This document shows, in pieces, positions 27,521-36,509 of a DNA stretch of 64,000 bases. The notes beneath the pieces were generated by a model. The model was not told the DNA's origin. It saw only the letters and a list, made by a program, of their open reading frames with translations, and did not search any database. This DNA comes from Serratia bockelmannii (GTDB lineage Bacteria > Pseudomonadota > Gammaproteobacteria > Enterobacterales > Enterobacteriaceae). A program made the position numbers and the translations under genes. The stretch spans positions 186,001 through 250,000 of the forward strand of contig NZ_VOUX01000001.1 of NCBI RefSeq assembly GCF_008011855.1. The letters run 5' to 3'. Within the stretch, counting starts at the first letter, position 1, and every line of letters begins with the position of its first letter.

Positions 27521-28480
27521 ATGGATTACACCAAAATTATCAAAGAAATAGGCCGCGGCAAAAATCATGCGCGCGACCTGGACCGGCAGACCGCCTTTGA
27601 GCTGTATCAGGCGATGCTGGCCGGGGAGGTCCCCGAGCTGGAGCTGGGCGGCATTCTGATCGCGCTGCGCATCAAGGGCGAAGCCGAAGAGGAGATGCTG
27701 GGCTTCTATCAGGCGATGCAGCAGCAGGTCTTGCCGCTGCAGGCGCCGCAGGGGCGGCCACTGCCGGTGGTGCTGCCGAGCTACAACGGCGCGCGCAAGC
27801 AGGCCAACCTGACGCCGCTGCTGGCGCTGCTGCTCGCGAAAGTGGGCCTGCCGGTGGTGGTGCACGGCATCCTGGACGACAGCACCCGTGTGACCAGCGC
27901 CGAGATTTTCCGTGCCCTGGGGCTGCCGTGGTCGGAACAGGCCGCTCATGCCCAGCAGCGCCTCGATAACGGCGAGGCGGTATTCATGCCGGTTTCCGCG
28001 CTGTCGGCGCCGTTGGCGCAGCAGCTTGGGCTGCGTTGGCGCATGGGGGTGCGCAACAGCGCCCATACGCTGGCCAAGCTGGCGACGCCGTTCGGCGAAC
28101 AGGATGCGCTGCGCCTCGCCAGCGTCTCTCACCCGGAGTATGTTGGCCGGGTGGCGTCGTTTTTCCGCCAGATCGGCGCCCGCGGGCTGTTGATGCACGG
28201 CACCGAAGGCGAAGCCTACGCCAACCCGCTGCGCTGCCCGCAAATTCACCACATCGTCGGCGGCGAACAGCACGTATTGCTGGAGCGCACCTTGCCGGAT
28301 GAAACGCCGGCATTGCCGGCGGCGAAAGACGCGGAAACCACCGCACGCTGGACCGAGCGCTGCCTGGCGGGCGAGGTGGCGATCCCGCAGGCCATCCAGC
28401 GGCAGGTCGCCTGTTGCCTGGTGGCCGCCGGCGAGAGCGAGACGCTCGAGCAGGGGCTGCAGCGCCTGCGTCAGGCCTAA
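27521..28480 (+). CDS. ybiB: YbiB, TrpD2-family nucleic-acid-binding protein
   Basis: This 319-aa protein has the fold of anthranilate phosphoribosyltransferase. A helical N-domain (ARDLDRQTAFELYQAMLAGE) is followed by a nucleoside-phosphorylase-like domain with NLTPLLALLLAKVGLPVVVHG. E. coli YbiB is reported to bind nucleic acid rather than make anthranilate. In E. coli it follows dinG directly; here it is separated from dinG by a block that includes the prp operon. Confidence 0.9.
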   Translation: MDYTKIIKEIGRGKNHARDLDRQTAFELYQAMLAGEVPELELGGILIALRIKGEAEEEMLGFYQAMQQQVLPLQAPQGRPLPVVLPSYNGARKQANLTPLLALLLAKVGLPVVVHGILDDSTRVTSAEIFRALGLPWSEQAAHAQQRLDNGEAVFMPVSALSAPLAQQLGLRWRMGVRNSAHTLAKLATPFGEQDALRLASVSHPEYVGRVASFFRQIGARGLLMHGTEGEAYANPLRCPQIHHIVGGEQHVLLERTLPDETPALPAAKDAETTARWTERCLAGEVAIPQAIQRQVACCLVAAGESETLEQGLQRLRQA

Positions 28481-28526
28481 GCGCGACTATACTGGGATAT
28501 TTCCTCATCGGCTGAGAAGGACGGTT

Positions 28527-30383
28527 ATGCAACAGGCTCTCGATTACTTCAATCAATTGAACCAGGATTACCTCGACGTTCACCGCGCCAAAGAAGAGCT
28601 GTTCTGGCAAAACTACATGGGCACCGGCGATGAAGGCGTGTCGGCGCGCTTTTCCGCCGCGGAAAGCGCCTATAAGCGCTTTATCGCCGAACCGCGCCGG
28701 CTGGCCGAGATCCGCAATCTGCTGGCCGGATTGGAAACGCTGCCGCAGGAGGCGCAGCGCGATGCGCTGATCCACGGCCTGCAAGGTTGGCTGCGTTTCT
28801 TCGACTGTAACGCCATTGAAGATCCGCAGGCGCAGGCGTTGTTGGATCAGATCATCCACGCCGAATCCGATCTCTACTCGCGCCGCAAGGGCTATCAGGT
28901 CACGCACCTGAACGCCGACGGCCAGCGGGTGGCGGCCTCGCTCGGCGAGCTGCTGACCAACCAGGCGACCAACCCGAATGAAGACTACCGCCGCAGCTCG
29001 CAGCAGGCGCTGCGCGACCTGGAGCAATGGCTGCTGCATAACGGCCTGCCGGAGCTGATTGGCCTGCGCAACCGCTTTGCGCGCCAGATGGGTTATCGCA
29101 ACTATTTCGACTACAAGGTGAACAAAACCGAGCGCATGACGCCGGAGCAGCTGTTCGCCATTCTGGATCGCTTCGAGCGGGAAACCCGCGAGGCCAACGC
29201 GCGCAGCCTGCAACAGCTGGCGGCCGACAAGGGCAGCCAGGCGCTGGAGCCGTGGAACGTGCGCTTCGCCAGCGCCGGCGACGTCACCCGTCAACTGGAT
29301 CCTTACTTCCCGTTTTCTCGTTCGCTGGAACGCTGGGTCGACAGCTTCAAACGCCTGCACATCGGCTTTGGCGGCGCCGAGATGAATCTCGATCTGCTGG
29401 TGCGCAAAGGCAAGTATGAGAACGGCTTTATGCACGGCCCGGTGCCGCCGTTTGTGCGCCAGGGGGAATGGGTGCCGGCGCGCATCAACTTCACCAGCCT
29501 GGCGCAGCCGGGGCAGGTGGGTAGCGGGGCTTACGGGCTCAACACGCTGTTCCACGAGGGCGGCCATGCGGCGCATTTCGCCAACATTCGCCAGAATGCG
29601 CCGTGCTTCTCGCAGGAGTTCCCACCGACCTCGATGGCCTATGCCGAAACCCAGTCGATGTTCTGCGACAGCCTGCTGGACGACGCCGACTGGCTGAAAC
29701 GCTATGCGAAAAACGCCGCCGGCGAAGCGGTGCCCGATGCGCTGATCGAAGCCGGCATCGCGGCGCGCCAGCCGATGCGTGCGTTCAACGAACGCCACAT
29801 CCTGCTGGTGCCGTACTTCGAGTGGGCGCTGTACCAGTGGGATGACGCGCAGCGAACGCCGGAAGCCATCACCGCGCTGGCGCGCGAGGTCGAGCAAAAG
29901 ATCCTTGGCATCAGCGGCAGCCCGCGCCCGACGCTGGCGATCCCGCACCTGCTGTCGCTAGAATCCGCCTGTTCCTACCAGGGCTATCTGCTGGCGATGA
30001 TGGCGGTAGAGCAAACCCGTCACTTCTTCCTGCAGCGCGACGGCTACCTGACGGACAACCCGGCCATCGGCCCGGATCTGGCGCAACACTACTGGTTGCC
30101 GGGCAACAGCGTCAGCCATGACGACACGCTGCACAGCCTGACCGGCGAAGGATTCAATCCGGACTATCTGGCGCAGGCGTGCAACCAGACGGTGGCGCAG
30201 GCGTGGCATGAGGCGCAGCAAACGATGGCGGCCGCGGCCAGGCGCCCGCAGCCGCCGGCAGATTTCGATTTGGAGGCGCACATCCGGGTGGTGGATGGCG
30301 AGACGGTATTGGCGGACAACGCCGACGGTGATGAACGGATGTGCCACGACTTCGCCGCGGCGATAGAGGCGCGCCAGGTTTAA
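28527..30383 (+). CDS. M3-family zinc metallopeptidase (oligopeptidase F-like)
   Basis: This 618-aa protein has the zinc site HEGGH (His343, Glu344, His347) within TLFHEGGHAAHF and a long helical N-terminal part, as in thimet oligopeptidase/PepF enzymes. ATG 28527 has GAGAAGGA upstream; the in-frame extension to 28299 lies inside ybiB. No signal peptide is seen, so it is probably a cytoplasmic peptidase of short peptides. A bidirectional terminator follows. Confidence 0.88.
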   Translation: MQQALDYFNQLNQDYLDVHRAKEELFWQNYMGTGDEGVSARFSAAESAYKRFIAEPRRLAEIRNLLAGLETLPQEAQRDALIHGLQGWLRFFDCNAIEDPQAQALLDQIIHAESDLYSRRKGYQVTHLNADGQRVAASLGELLTNQATNPNEDYRRSSQQALRDLEQWLLHNGLPELIGLRNRFARQMGYRNYFDYKVNKTERMTPEQLFAILDRFERETREANARSLQQLAADKGSQALEPWNVRFASAGDVTRQLDPYFPFSRSLERWVDSFKRLHIGFGGAEMNLDLLVRKGKYENGFMHGPVPPFVRQGEWVPARINFTSLAQPGQVGSGAYGLNTLFHEGGHAAHFANIRQNAPCFSQEFPPTSMAYAETQSMFCDSLLDDADWLKRYAKNAAGEAVPDALIEAGIAARQPMRAFNERHILLVPYFEWALYQWDDAQRTPEAITALAREVEQKILGISGSPRPTLAIPHLLSLESACSYQGYLLAMMAVEQTRHFFLQRDGYLTDNPAIGPDLAQHYWLPGNSVSHDDTLHSLTGEGFNPDYLAQACNQTVAQAWHEAQQTMAAAARRPQPPADFDLEAHIRVVDGETVLADNADGDERMCHDFAAAIEARQV

Positions 30384-30390
30384 GGCTGAC

Positions 30391-30422
30391 AATAAAATCC
30401 ACGCCGCGGCGTGGATTTTATT
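30391..30422. terminator. Bidirectional terminator, 16-bp arms
   Basis: A perfect 32-nt palindrome has a GC-rich core (CCACGCCGCGGCGTGG) flanked by A-rich and T-rich arms. It gives a hairpin plus U-run on both strands, between the convergent peptidase and carbonic anhydrase genes. Confidence 0.85.
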
Positions 30423-30445
30423 TAATGGCTAAAACCGGCGCTATT

Positions 30446-31081
30446 TTATTCGAAATAGACGTCGGGATTATCGGCCAGAGAAATGAAACTCTTGGTGTTT
30501 CTATCCAGCGTACGAATCTCCCCGCTTTCGATGTCGTACACCCAGCCGTGCAGGCGCAGCCCACTGTTGCGCAGACCCACCGCCACAGAAGGGTGGGTTT
30601 TGATATTATTTAGCTGAGCTATGACGTTCTCTTCAACCATAGCGTTAACTTTGTCTGTTTCGTTATCCCAGGTTTTCTTTTCGACCACCGCTTTGGCCGC
30701 ATCCGCGTAGTGCAGCCAGTGGGCCACCGCAGGCATGGGGTCGAGGCACTGACAGGACGCGATAGCCTTCATGGCGCCACAGTTCGAGTGGCCACAAATC
30801 ACGATATCAGTCACGCCCAGCGCCACCACCGCGTACTCGATGGTGGCAGAAACCCCACCCGGCTCCGGGCCAAAGGAAGGGACGATGTTACCGGCGTTAC
30901 GGATAACGAAAAGCTGCCCAGGTTCTTGCTGCGTCACCAGCTCGGGCACCAGACGGCTGTCAGAACAGGAGATGAAAAGCGCTTTAGGATTTTGGCTGGA
31001 GGCCAGGCTGCGAAAGAGTTCCTTACGCTGCGGGAAAATCTCTTTCTGGAAACTGAGGAAACCTTCAATGATATGTTGCAT
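30446..31081 (-). CDS. cynT: Beta-class carbonic anhydrase, CynT-like
   Basis: This 211-aa enzyme interconverts CO2 and bicarbonate. The zinc ligands are Cys39, His98 and Cys101, and the Asp41-Arg43 dyad is intact ([17 protein letters not shown]). The sequence is much closer to E. coli CynT ([28 protein letters not shown]) than to Can. No cyanase (cynS) or cynR gene is adjacent, so it probably serves general bicarbonate supply rather than cyanate breakdown. The gene name rests on sequence likeness only. Confidence 0.88.
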   Translation of the reverse strand: MQHIIEGFLSFQKEIFPQRKELFRSLASSQNPKALFISCSDSRLVPELVTQQEPGQLFVIRNAGNIVPSFGPEPGGVSATIEYAVVALGVTDIVICGHSNCGAMKAIASCQCLDPMPAVAHWLHYADAAKAVVEKKTWDNETDKVNAMVEENVIAQLNNIKTHPSVAVGLRNSGLRLHGWVYDIESGEIRTLDRNTKSFISLADNPDVYFE

Positions 31082-31312
31082 ACAACGCTCTCTGCATCTG
31101 TAGTCTGCGTAACATGATAATCATCCTCTCCCGTTAGTCCAGCAATGGGGTGGTAAAAAAATGTGTGCTTAACTGCCTGCAAACCCCATTAAATAAAGGG
31201 TTTCTGCCTGTTGGCGACGGTATTTTCCGGGTCGTTGACGCGTGGGTTGCTGACAAAGCGGACGATAGGAAAATTGCTGTCGTACCCATTCAGCGCTGAC
31301 GTACGCGAACAT

Positions 31313-31345
31313 AAAAAAAGCCCGCCGGGATGATATCCGGCGGGC
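31313..31345 (-). terminator. Intrinsic terminator of the YdgH/BhsA/McbA-family gene
   Basis: On the minus strand the 9-bp stem GCCCGCCGG/CCGGCGGGC is followed by seven T residues. Confidence 0.85.
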
Positions 31346-31367
31346 TTTTGGACGTCTGGGGCGGCGA

Positions 31368-31628
31368 TTATTTGTAGATAACCGCGGTGGCGTGCATCAG
31401 GTTATTGCCGCTGGTAGAGGTGATGGTGAAAGCCTTGGCGCCTACGGCATCGGCTTTGGCGGCCAGCTGAGAGGTCAGGCTGCTCAGGTCGGTTGCGCCG
31501 CTGGCGACGATCACGCCGGCTTTTTCGAATTGGGCGGCATCCTGGGCGCTGACGTGTTCAGCGGCAAAAGTGGTGAAAGAAACGGTGGCCAGAGCAATAG
31601 CAGCAGCAAAAGTTTTGATGGTTTTCAT
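31368..31628 (-). CDS. YdgH/BhsA/McbA-like (DUF1471) small secreted protein
   Basis: This 86-aa protein has a signal peptide ending near FAA/EHVSAQ. The DUF1471 body includes GATDLSSLTSQLAAKADAVG and ends NNLMHATAVIYK. Family members are stress-induced periplasmic or outer-membrane proteins linked to biofilm and metal or acid stress. The ATG at 31628 is chosen because AGGA lies nine bases upstream; two earlier in-frame ATGs have no ribosome site. It occupies the place of mcbA next to rlmF in E. coli. Confidence 0.85.
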   Translation of the reverse strand: MKTIKTFAAAIALATVSFTTFAAEHVSAQDAAQFEKAGVIVASGATDLSSLTSQLAAKADAVGAKAFTITSTSGNNLMHATAVIYK

Positions 31629-31759
31629 GTTCGTCATTCCTGTCAAAGTGAATTAGGGAGAAAGGGTTTGCCTTTCGATGGGCAGATTATTGCGCAGTGA
31701 CAGGCGGGATGAAATCGGAGAGTGTTGATAGTTTTATTCAGATTTTTTGATTATTAATT

Positions 31760-31788
31760 CCCCCGTTTATCTTCTGCATAAACGGGGG
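31760..31788 (-). terminator. 11-bp hairpin after the flavin reductase gene
   Basis: CCCCCGTTTAT and ATAAACGGGGG form a perfect 11-bp stem with a 7-nt loop, starting 6 nt beyond the stop codon. There is no strong U-run, so it may be a terminator or an mRNA-stabilising hairpin. Confidence 0.55.
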
Positions 31789-31794
31789 AAACGA

Positions 31795-32424
31795 TCAGCG
31801 TGACGGGCGCGTCAGATCGAAACGGTGCTGTTCGGAAATGCCGTAGTAGGCGGTCGGGCCGCCGGCGCGCAGGATAGGTTCGGCGGCGGCCGTCTGGTAG
31901 ACGCCGTGTTCATCCAGCAGCGCCGGATCGAGATGCACCGCCACCACCTCGCCCAACACCAGCCAGGTCTCCACCTGTTCCCCGGCGGCGGTTTGCAGTT
32001 GGATGCATTGGGTCAGCCGGCATTCGAAGTTCACCGGGCTTTCGGCCACGCGCTCGGCTTTGACCCGGCGCCCGGGCAGCGGCGTGACGCCGGCGAAGGC
32101 GAATTCGTCCTCACCGCGCGGCAGGGTGATGGAACTGTTGTTCATCGCTTCCGCCAACGGGCGCGTCGCCAGGTTCCAAACGAACTCGCCGGTTTCTACG
32201 ATATTCGCCACGCTGTCTTTCCAGCCGGTGCTGGCGAAACCGATGATCGGTGGGCGGTAGTTGAAGCAGTTGAAAAAGCTGTAGGGCGCCAGATTACGCA
32301 AGCCAGCGGCGCTGCGGGAAGAGATCCAGCCGATGGGGCGCGGGCCGACGATGGCGTTCAGCGGATCGTGCGGCAGGCCGTGGCCGGCGGCGGGTTCATA
32401 ATAATAGCGAGATTCACGGCTCAT
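31795..32424 (-). CDS. Flavin reductase-like FMN-binding protein
   Basis: This 209-aa split-barrel protein has the family segments [28 protein letters not shown] and [14 protein letters not shown]. It is of the class of conserved flavoproteins often listed as flavin reductase or nitrilotriacetate monooxygenase component B-like. It faces rlmF. The partner oxygenase, if any, is not nearby, and the substrate is unknown. Confidence 0.85.
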   Translation of the reverse strand: MSRESRYYYEPAAGHGLPHDPLNAIVGPRPIGWISSRSAAGLRNLAPYSFFNCFNYRPPIIGFASTGWKDSVANIVETGEFVWNLATRPLAEAMNNSSITLPRGEDEFAFAGVTPLPGRRVKAERVAESPVNFECRLTQCIQLQTAAGEQVETWLVLGEVVAVHLDPALLDEHGVYQTAAAEPILRAGGPTAYYGISEQHRFDLTRPSR

Positions 32425-32542
32425 GGGGGCCCCTGTGGCAATCGATGAAGCTTTCATTGTGCCGGGTTTCCCGCCGCTGCGCCATTGCGGGCCGGATGTG
32501 TTATCTTACGCGCCGGAAATCCCTTCAAGAGAGCCCGTCACG

Positions 32543-33508
32543 GTGGAAAAAAAGAAAACCTTCCCGCAGCAGAAAAGCGGCCTGCACCCGCGCAACCGTC
32601 ATCGTTCGCGCTACGACTTCCCGGCGCTGATCGCCAGCTGCCCGGCGCTGGCGCCGTTCGTGAAACCGAACGCCTGGGGCGATGTCTCGGTGGATTTCGC
32701 CGATCCGGCGGCGGTGAAAATGCTCAACCGTGCGTTGCTGCAACACTTTTACGGCATCGAACACTGGGATATTCCGGCGGACTACCTGTGCCCGCCGATC
32801 CCCGGCCGCGCCGACTATCTGCACCACCTGGCGGATCTGCTGGCGACCAGCAACGGCGGCGAGATCCCGCGCGGCAAGGGCGTGGCGATCCTCGACGTCG
32901 GCGTCGGCGCCAACTGCATCTACCCGATCGTCGGCCTGCGCGAATACGGCTGGCGTTTCACCGGGTCTGAAATCGATCCGGTGTCGCTCAACGCGGCCAA
33001 GATGATCGTCGAGATGAACCCGACACTGCGCAATAGCGTGCGTCTGCGGCTGCAAAAACAGCCTGAGCTGATTTTTAGCGGCATCATCGGCGCGGCCGAG
33101 AAATTCGACGCCACCCTGTGCAACCCGCCGTTCCACGCGTCCGAGCAGGAAGCGCGCGCCAGCACCCGCCGCAAGCTGCATAAATTGGGCAAAGGGGAAG
33201 TGGCCGACAAGCCGGTGCAAAACTTCGGCGGCAAGAACAACGAGCTGTGGTGCGAAGGCGGCGAAGAAGCCTTTGTGCGCAAGATGGTGGAAGAGAGCGT
33301 CAGCAAGGCCAACAACTGCCTGTGGTTCACTTCGCTCATCTCGAAAAACACCACGCTGCCGGCCATTTATCATGCGCTGAAGGTGGCGGGCGCGGCCGAG
33401 GTGCGCACCATCGAGATGGCGCAAGGGCAGAAGATCAGCCGCTTCGTCGCCTGGACCTTCCACGACGCCGAGCAACAGGCCACCTGGGCAGCCGAACGCT
33501 GGCGTTAA
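32543..33508 (+). CDS. rlmF: 23S rRNA (adenine-1618-N6)-methyltransferase RlmF
   Basis: This 321-aa SAM-dependent methyltransferase has the N6-adenine motif NPPF at residues 194-197, the SAM loop [16 protein letters not shown], and the RlmF start [20 protein letters not shown] chose GTG 32543, preceded by an AGAGAG site, which gives the usual length. The longer frame to 32423 runs into the divergent flavin reductase gene. It methylates A1618 of 23S rRNA. In E. coli it lies between mcbA and ybiO; here about 4 kb of extra genes precede ybiO. Confidence 0.93.
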   Translation: MEKKKTFPQQKSGLHPRNRHRSRYDFPALIASCPALAPFVKPNAWGDVSVDFADPAAVKMLNRALLQHFYGIEHWDIPADYLCPPIPGRADYLHHLADLLATSNGGEIPRGKGVAILDVGVGANCIYPIVGLREYGWRFTGSEIDPVSLNAAKMIVEMNPTLRNSVRLRLQKQPELIFSGIIGAAEKFDATLCNPPFHASEQEARASTRRKLHKLGKGEVADKPVQNFGGKNNELWCEGGEEAFVRKMVEESVSKANNCLWFTSLISKNTTLPAIYHALKVAGAAEVRTIEMAQGQKISRFVAWTFHDAEQQATWAAERWR

Positions 33509-33514
33509 TCCTTC

Positions 33515-33540
33515 CGGCGCCGGTTATCCTGCCGGCGCCG
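33515..33540 (+). terminator. GC-rich hairpin after rlmF
   Basis: CGGCGCCGG and CCGGCGCCG form a 9-bp stem with an 8-nt loop. An A-run, not a T-run, follows on this strand, so termination strength is doubtful. Confidence 0.45.
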
Positions 33541-33661
33541 ACAAAAAACCGCATTTTACCTTTCAATTTTCATCACTTACGTTATTCTCAATACAGTTTT
33601 CATAATAAAAATCTTAGGTTGTTGGTTTATTTAAATTCGAATAATTACTTTACTGAATAAA

Positions 33662-33688
33662 TAAATTTAATCCGGTTGAGAGCAATAA
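33662..33688 (+). promoter_or_regulatory. Possible sigma-28 (flagellar) promoter for the chemoreceptor gene
   Basis: TAAA at 33662, then 15 bp, then AGCAATAA matches 9 of 12 bases of the TAAA-N15-GCCGATAA consensus. It lies 115 bp before a chemotaxis-type gene. The surrounding DNA is AT-rich, so a chance match is possible. Confidence 0.35.
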
Positions 33689-33802
33689 CCAGAAGGAGCG
33701 GCGCTGCCCGTTCCTTCCGCGATGGCACGTCTGCGTGTGGGCGCGGCATGTGGCCAGGAAAAATAAGAAAAGCGCCATCATCTGCCACAAGGACTACACC
33801 TT

Positions 33803-35107
33803 ATGCTGTTACGATTCAGTCAGTTAACTACCCACAAAGGCGCCGAGCTGAGCGCGATAGAACACGCCGTTCCGATGATCGTATTTTCGCTCGACGGCAC
33901 GGTCTTGCGCGCCAACGATCTTTTCCTCAGCACGCTGGGATTTCAACGTGATGACGTGATAGGTCAGCATCACCGTATTTTCTGCGATCCGAACTATGTC
34001 GCCAGCCCGTTATATCGCAAACATTGGGAGACGCTGAATAAAGGCCAACCCATCACGGACACCATAAAGCGCATCGCGAAAAACGGCGAGGCGGTGTGGC
34101 TGCAGGGCACCTATGCGCCGGTGCTGAATAAACAGGGTAAGGTGGTGGAAATCGTCAAGATCGCCAGCGAAGTGACCGAGCGAGTGACGCAGGCGCAGGA
34201 GCACCGCAGCCTGCTGGCGGCGTTGAATCGCTCGATGGCGATGATTTCTTTCACGCCGCAGGGCACCATTGTCAGCGCCAACGACAATATGTTGGCGCTG
34301 ATGGGCTATCGGCTGGAAGAGGCGTGTGGGCAGTCGCATGCGGTGCTGTGCCCGCCGGAGTTCGCCGCTTCCGACGATTATCGGCGGCATTGGCAGCGCC
34401 TGGCGCGCGGCGAGTTCATCACCGGGCGTTTTGAGCGCGTCAACCGGCGCGGTGAACGGGTATGGCTGGAGGCCAGCTATAACCCGATCCTCGACAACGA
34501 CGGCCAGGTGGTGAAAGTGGTGAAGATCGCCCAGGACATCACCCGGCTGATGCAACAGCAGCAGCACGAAGAAGAGATGGTGCGTAACGCGCATCATCTG
34601 TCGCTTGACACCGATCGGCAGGCGGCGCAGGGTGCGGTCATCGTACAGCAGGCGGTGAAGGGCATGCAGCAGGTCGAAGCGGCGGCGCGCGAAACGTCGG
34701 ACGTGGTCACCGAGCTCGGTAAGTGCTCTCAGCAGATCGGCACCATCGTCGAAGCCATTCGTAAAATCGCCTCCCAAACCAACCTGCTGGCGATTAACGC
34801 CTCCATCGAAGCCGCCCACGCCGGTGAGCACGGGCGCGGTTTTGCCGTGGTGGCCAACGAAGTGCGCACGCTGGCGGAGCAGTCGCGCAAGGCGGCGACC
34901 GAGATCGAACGCATGACCAAGTCTATCCAGCAGGGCGTAGCGGCGGCGATCGCCGGCATGGCGACCTGTGTGGAACAGGCTGGCGGCGGCGTGGCATTGA
35001 CCCATGACGCCGGAGAAGTGATCAACCAGGTCAACATCGGCATGCACGACGTCGTGAAGCTGATGCAAGCATTTACGTCAGTGAAGCAGGGCGACGCGCT
35101 GCACTGA
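33803..35107 (+). CDS. Soluble double-PAS methyl-accepting chemotaxis protein, BdlA-like
   Basis: This 434-aa protein has two PAS domains (about 18-125, [20 protein letters not shown]; about 140-250, [20 protein letters not shown]). Each ends in a PAC-type strand, [14 protein letters not shown] and [14 protein letters not shown]. They are followed by a short MCP signalling domain whose hairpin tip is [20 protein letters not shown] (about 320-340). No membrane helix is present. The layout matches Pseudomonas BdlA, a soluble receptor for biofilm dispersal, so redox or energy sensing by bound cofactor is likely. No CheR-tethering C-terminal pentapeptide is seen. Confidence 0.9.
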   Translation: MLLRFSQLTTHKGAELSAIEHAVPMIVFSLDGTVLRANDLFLSTLGFQRDDVIGQHHRIFCDPNYVASPLYRKHWETLNKGQPITDTIKRIAKNGEAVWLQGTYAPVLNKQGKVVEIVKIASEVTERVTQAQEHRSLLAALNRSMAMISFTPQGTIVSANDNMLALMGYRLEEACGQSHAVLCPPEFAASDDYRRHWQRLARGEFITGRFERVNRRGERVWLEASYNPILDNDGQVVKVVKIAQDITRLMQQQQHEEEMVRNAHHLSLDTDRQAAQGAVIVQQAVKGMQQVEAAARETSDVVTELGKCSQQIGTIVEAIRKIASQTNLLAINASIEAAHAGEHGRGFAVVANEVRTLAEQSRKAATEIERMTKSIQQGVAAAIAGMATCVEQAGGGVALTHDAGEVINQVNIGMHDVVKLMQAFTSVKQGDALH

Positions 35108-35117
35108 GTGTGCCGGG

Positions 35118-35145
35118 CGCCGCCCCTAAAAGCGGGGCGGCGTTT
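35118..35145 (+). terminator. Intrinsic terminator of the chemoreceptor gene
   Basis: CGCCGCCCC and GGGGCGGCG form a 9-bp stem with a 7-nt loop, followed by TTT. Confidence 0.6.
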
Positions 35146-35212
35146 GCCTCTTCCTACCGATTCCTGCGCCGTTGAGCTGCGGTTCAATTTTATCGGTCTA
35201 TGCTAGACTTGA

Positions 35213-35236
35213 AAATGAACGAACGTTCGTTCATTT
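35213..35236. promoter_or_regulatory. 24-bp perfect palindrome, probable TetR operator
   Basis: The half-site AAATGAACGAAC is followed at once by its exact reverse complement, around the core GAACGAACGTTCGTTC. It lies 54 bp before the TetR gene, just after a promoter-like TATGCT. Operators of the GAACGTTC type are common for TetR repressors of this size, so autoregulation is likely. Confidence 0.75.
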
Positions 35237-35289
35237 GTTGATGTCAATTTGTGGCGCCAGGCGCCCCTTCACCGTTTCGGGAGCTGACG

Positions 35290-35859
35290 ATGGGAAATCG
35301 AGAAAAGATTGTCGAGGCCGCGCTGCACAGCTTTACCCATAAGGGATTTCACCAGACCAGCATGCGAGATATCGCGCAGGCAGCGGGCGTCAGCGTCGGC
35401 AACCTCTATAACCATTTTTCCGGCAAGGAGGCGTTGATCGGCGAAATTGCGCTGCTGGAAAACGGCATATTCGCCGAGTTCGCCGCCGGATTGCGGGCCG
35501 ACAGAACGCGGCCGAAACAGGCGCTGTCGGCCTTTTTCACCGCCTATCACGCCTTTGTCGCCGAGCCGGCCAATGTGCAACTGTCGGCGGAGATCGTGGC
35601 GGAGGTGGCACGCAACCCGGCGTTGGCCGAGCCGTTCAGCGCCAACCAGCGGCAACTGATTGAGGCGCTGGCGACGACGATCGCCGAGGCTCAGCAAACC
35701 GGTGAGATCGCGGCGGCGATAGCGCCGTTACCGCTCGCGCAGCTGGTGCTGGACGTGATCGAAAGCCAGGCCTGGCGGCAGGCGATCTTTGCGTCGCCTG
35801 CGCCGGAGGAGACCGCGCCGGTGCGGCTGTTGGAGCAGCTGCTCTACCGCCAACCCTAG
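35290..35859 (+). CDS. TetR-family transcriptional regulator
   Basis: This 189-aa protein has an N-terminal HTH (TSMRDIAQAAGVSVGNLYNH at about 27-46) and a helical ligand domain. The ATG at 35290 is preferred; the earlier in-frame ATG at 35251 is inside the leader. It is followed after 11 bp by a GNAT gene and then by a hydrolase gene that overlaps the GNAT gene. The trio looks like an operon repressed through the palindrome at 35213. Confidence 0.9.
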   Translation: MGNREKIVEAALHSFTHKGFHQTSMRDIAQAAGVSVGNLYNHFSGKEALIGEIALLENGIFAEFAAGLRADRTRPKQALSAFFTAYHAFVAEPANVQLSAEIVAEVARNPALAEPFSANQRQLIEALATTIAEAQQTGEIAAAIAPLPLAQLVLDVIESQAWRQAIFASPAPEETAPVRLLEQLLYRQP

Positions 35860-35870
35860 ACGAGGTTGAT

Positions 35871-36509
35871 ATGTTGCATATTGATCCTTATCGCGACGCT
35901 GATCGCCTGCAAACGGCGGCGCTGATCTACGCCGCGTTCAGCGACAAGTTTCAGCGTGCGCGCCGTCTCAGCGCCCGCCTTCAGTGGCGTCTGTTCTATC
36001 GGCTGTGGAGTTGGCAGCAAAGCGGCAGCCGGGAGCGCAGCTTCGTGGTGAAGCAAGATGAACAGGTGGTGGCGGCCTTTGCGCTCAATGCGGCCGCTGG
36101 CGAGAACAACGTCAGGCTGCGTCCGCGCACCTTGCCGATTTGGCGGCTGTGCCGCCGCTATGGCTGGCTGAACGTTTGGCGCATGTATCTGCAAATTGCG
36201 GTGCTGCAGCACACTCCGGCGGCCGGTGAGCTGTATCTCTCTTACCTGGCGGTGGCCGAGAACCAGCGCGGTAAAGGGGTGGGCAGGCGGCTGCTGCAGT
36301 GGATGAACGACTACGCCGCCGAACAAGGCACAGGCCGGCGTCTGAGCCTGCACGTCAGCCGGCGCAACGTGGATGCGCAGCGTCTGTACCGGCGCTGCGG
36401 CTTTCAGGTGCGGCGCGAAGAGCATTACGCCTCGCTGGGCTTACTGTTCGGCCAGGCCGATTGGATATTGATGGAGAAACGCAACGGGGAGGCGACGTGC
36501 GCAAAATAG
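35871..36509 (+). CDS. GNAT-family N-acetyltransferase
   Basis: This 212-aa protein has the GNAT core LYLSYLAVAENQRGKGVGRR and the C-terminal VDAQRLYRRCGFQVRREEHY. It is rich in Arg and Trp in its N-terminal third. It lies between the TetR gene (11-bp gap) and the alpha/beta-hydrolase (13-bp overlap). Its acceptor is unknown. Confidence 0.87.
   Translation: MLHIDPYRDADRLQTAALIYAAFSDKFQRARRLSARLQWRLFYRLWSWQQSGSRERSFVVKQDEQVVAAFALNAAAGENNVRLRPRTLPIWRLCRRYGWLNVWRMYLQIAVLQHTPAAGELYLSYLAVAENQRGKGVGRRLLQWMNDYAAEQGTGRRLSLHVSRRNVDAQRLYRRCGFQVRREEHYASLGLLFGQADWILMEKRNGEATCAK

Noticed and set aside
27984-29948. 654-codon open frame antisense to ybiB and the M3 peptidase
   Set aside because: Arg/Gln/His-rich shadow typical of the antisense frame of a GC-rich gene; the plus-strand genes have full family signatures.
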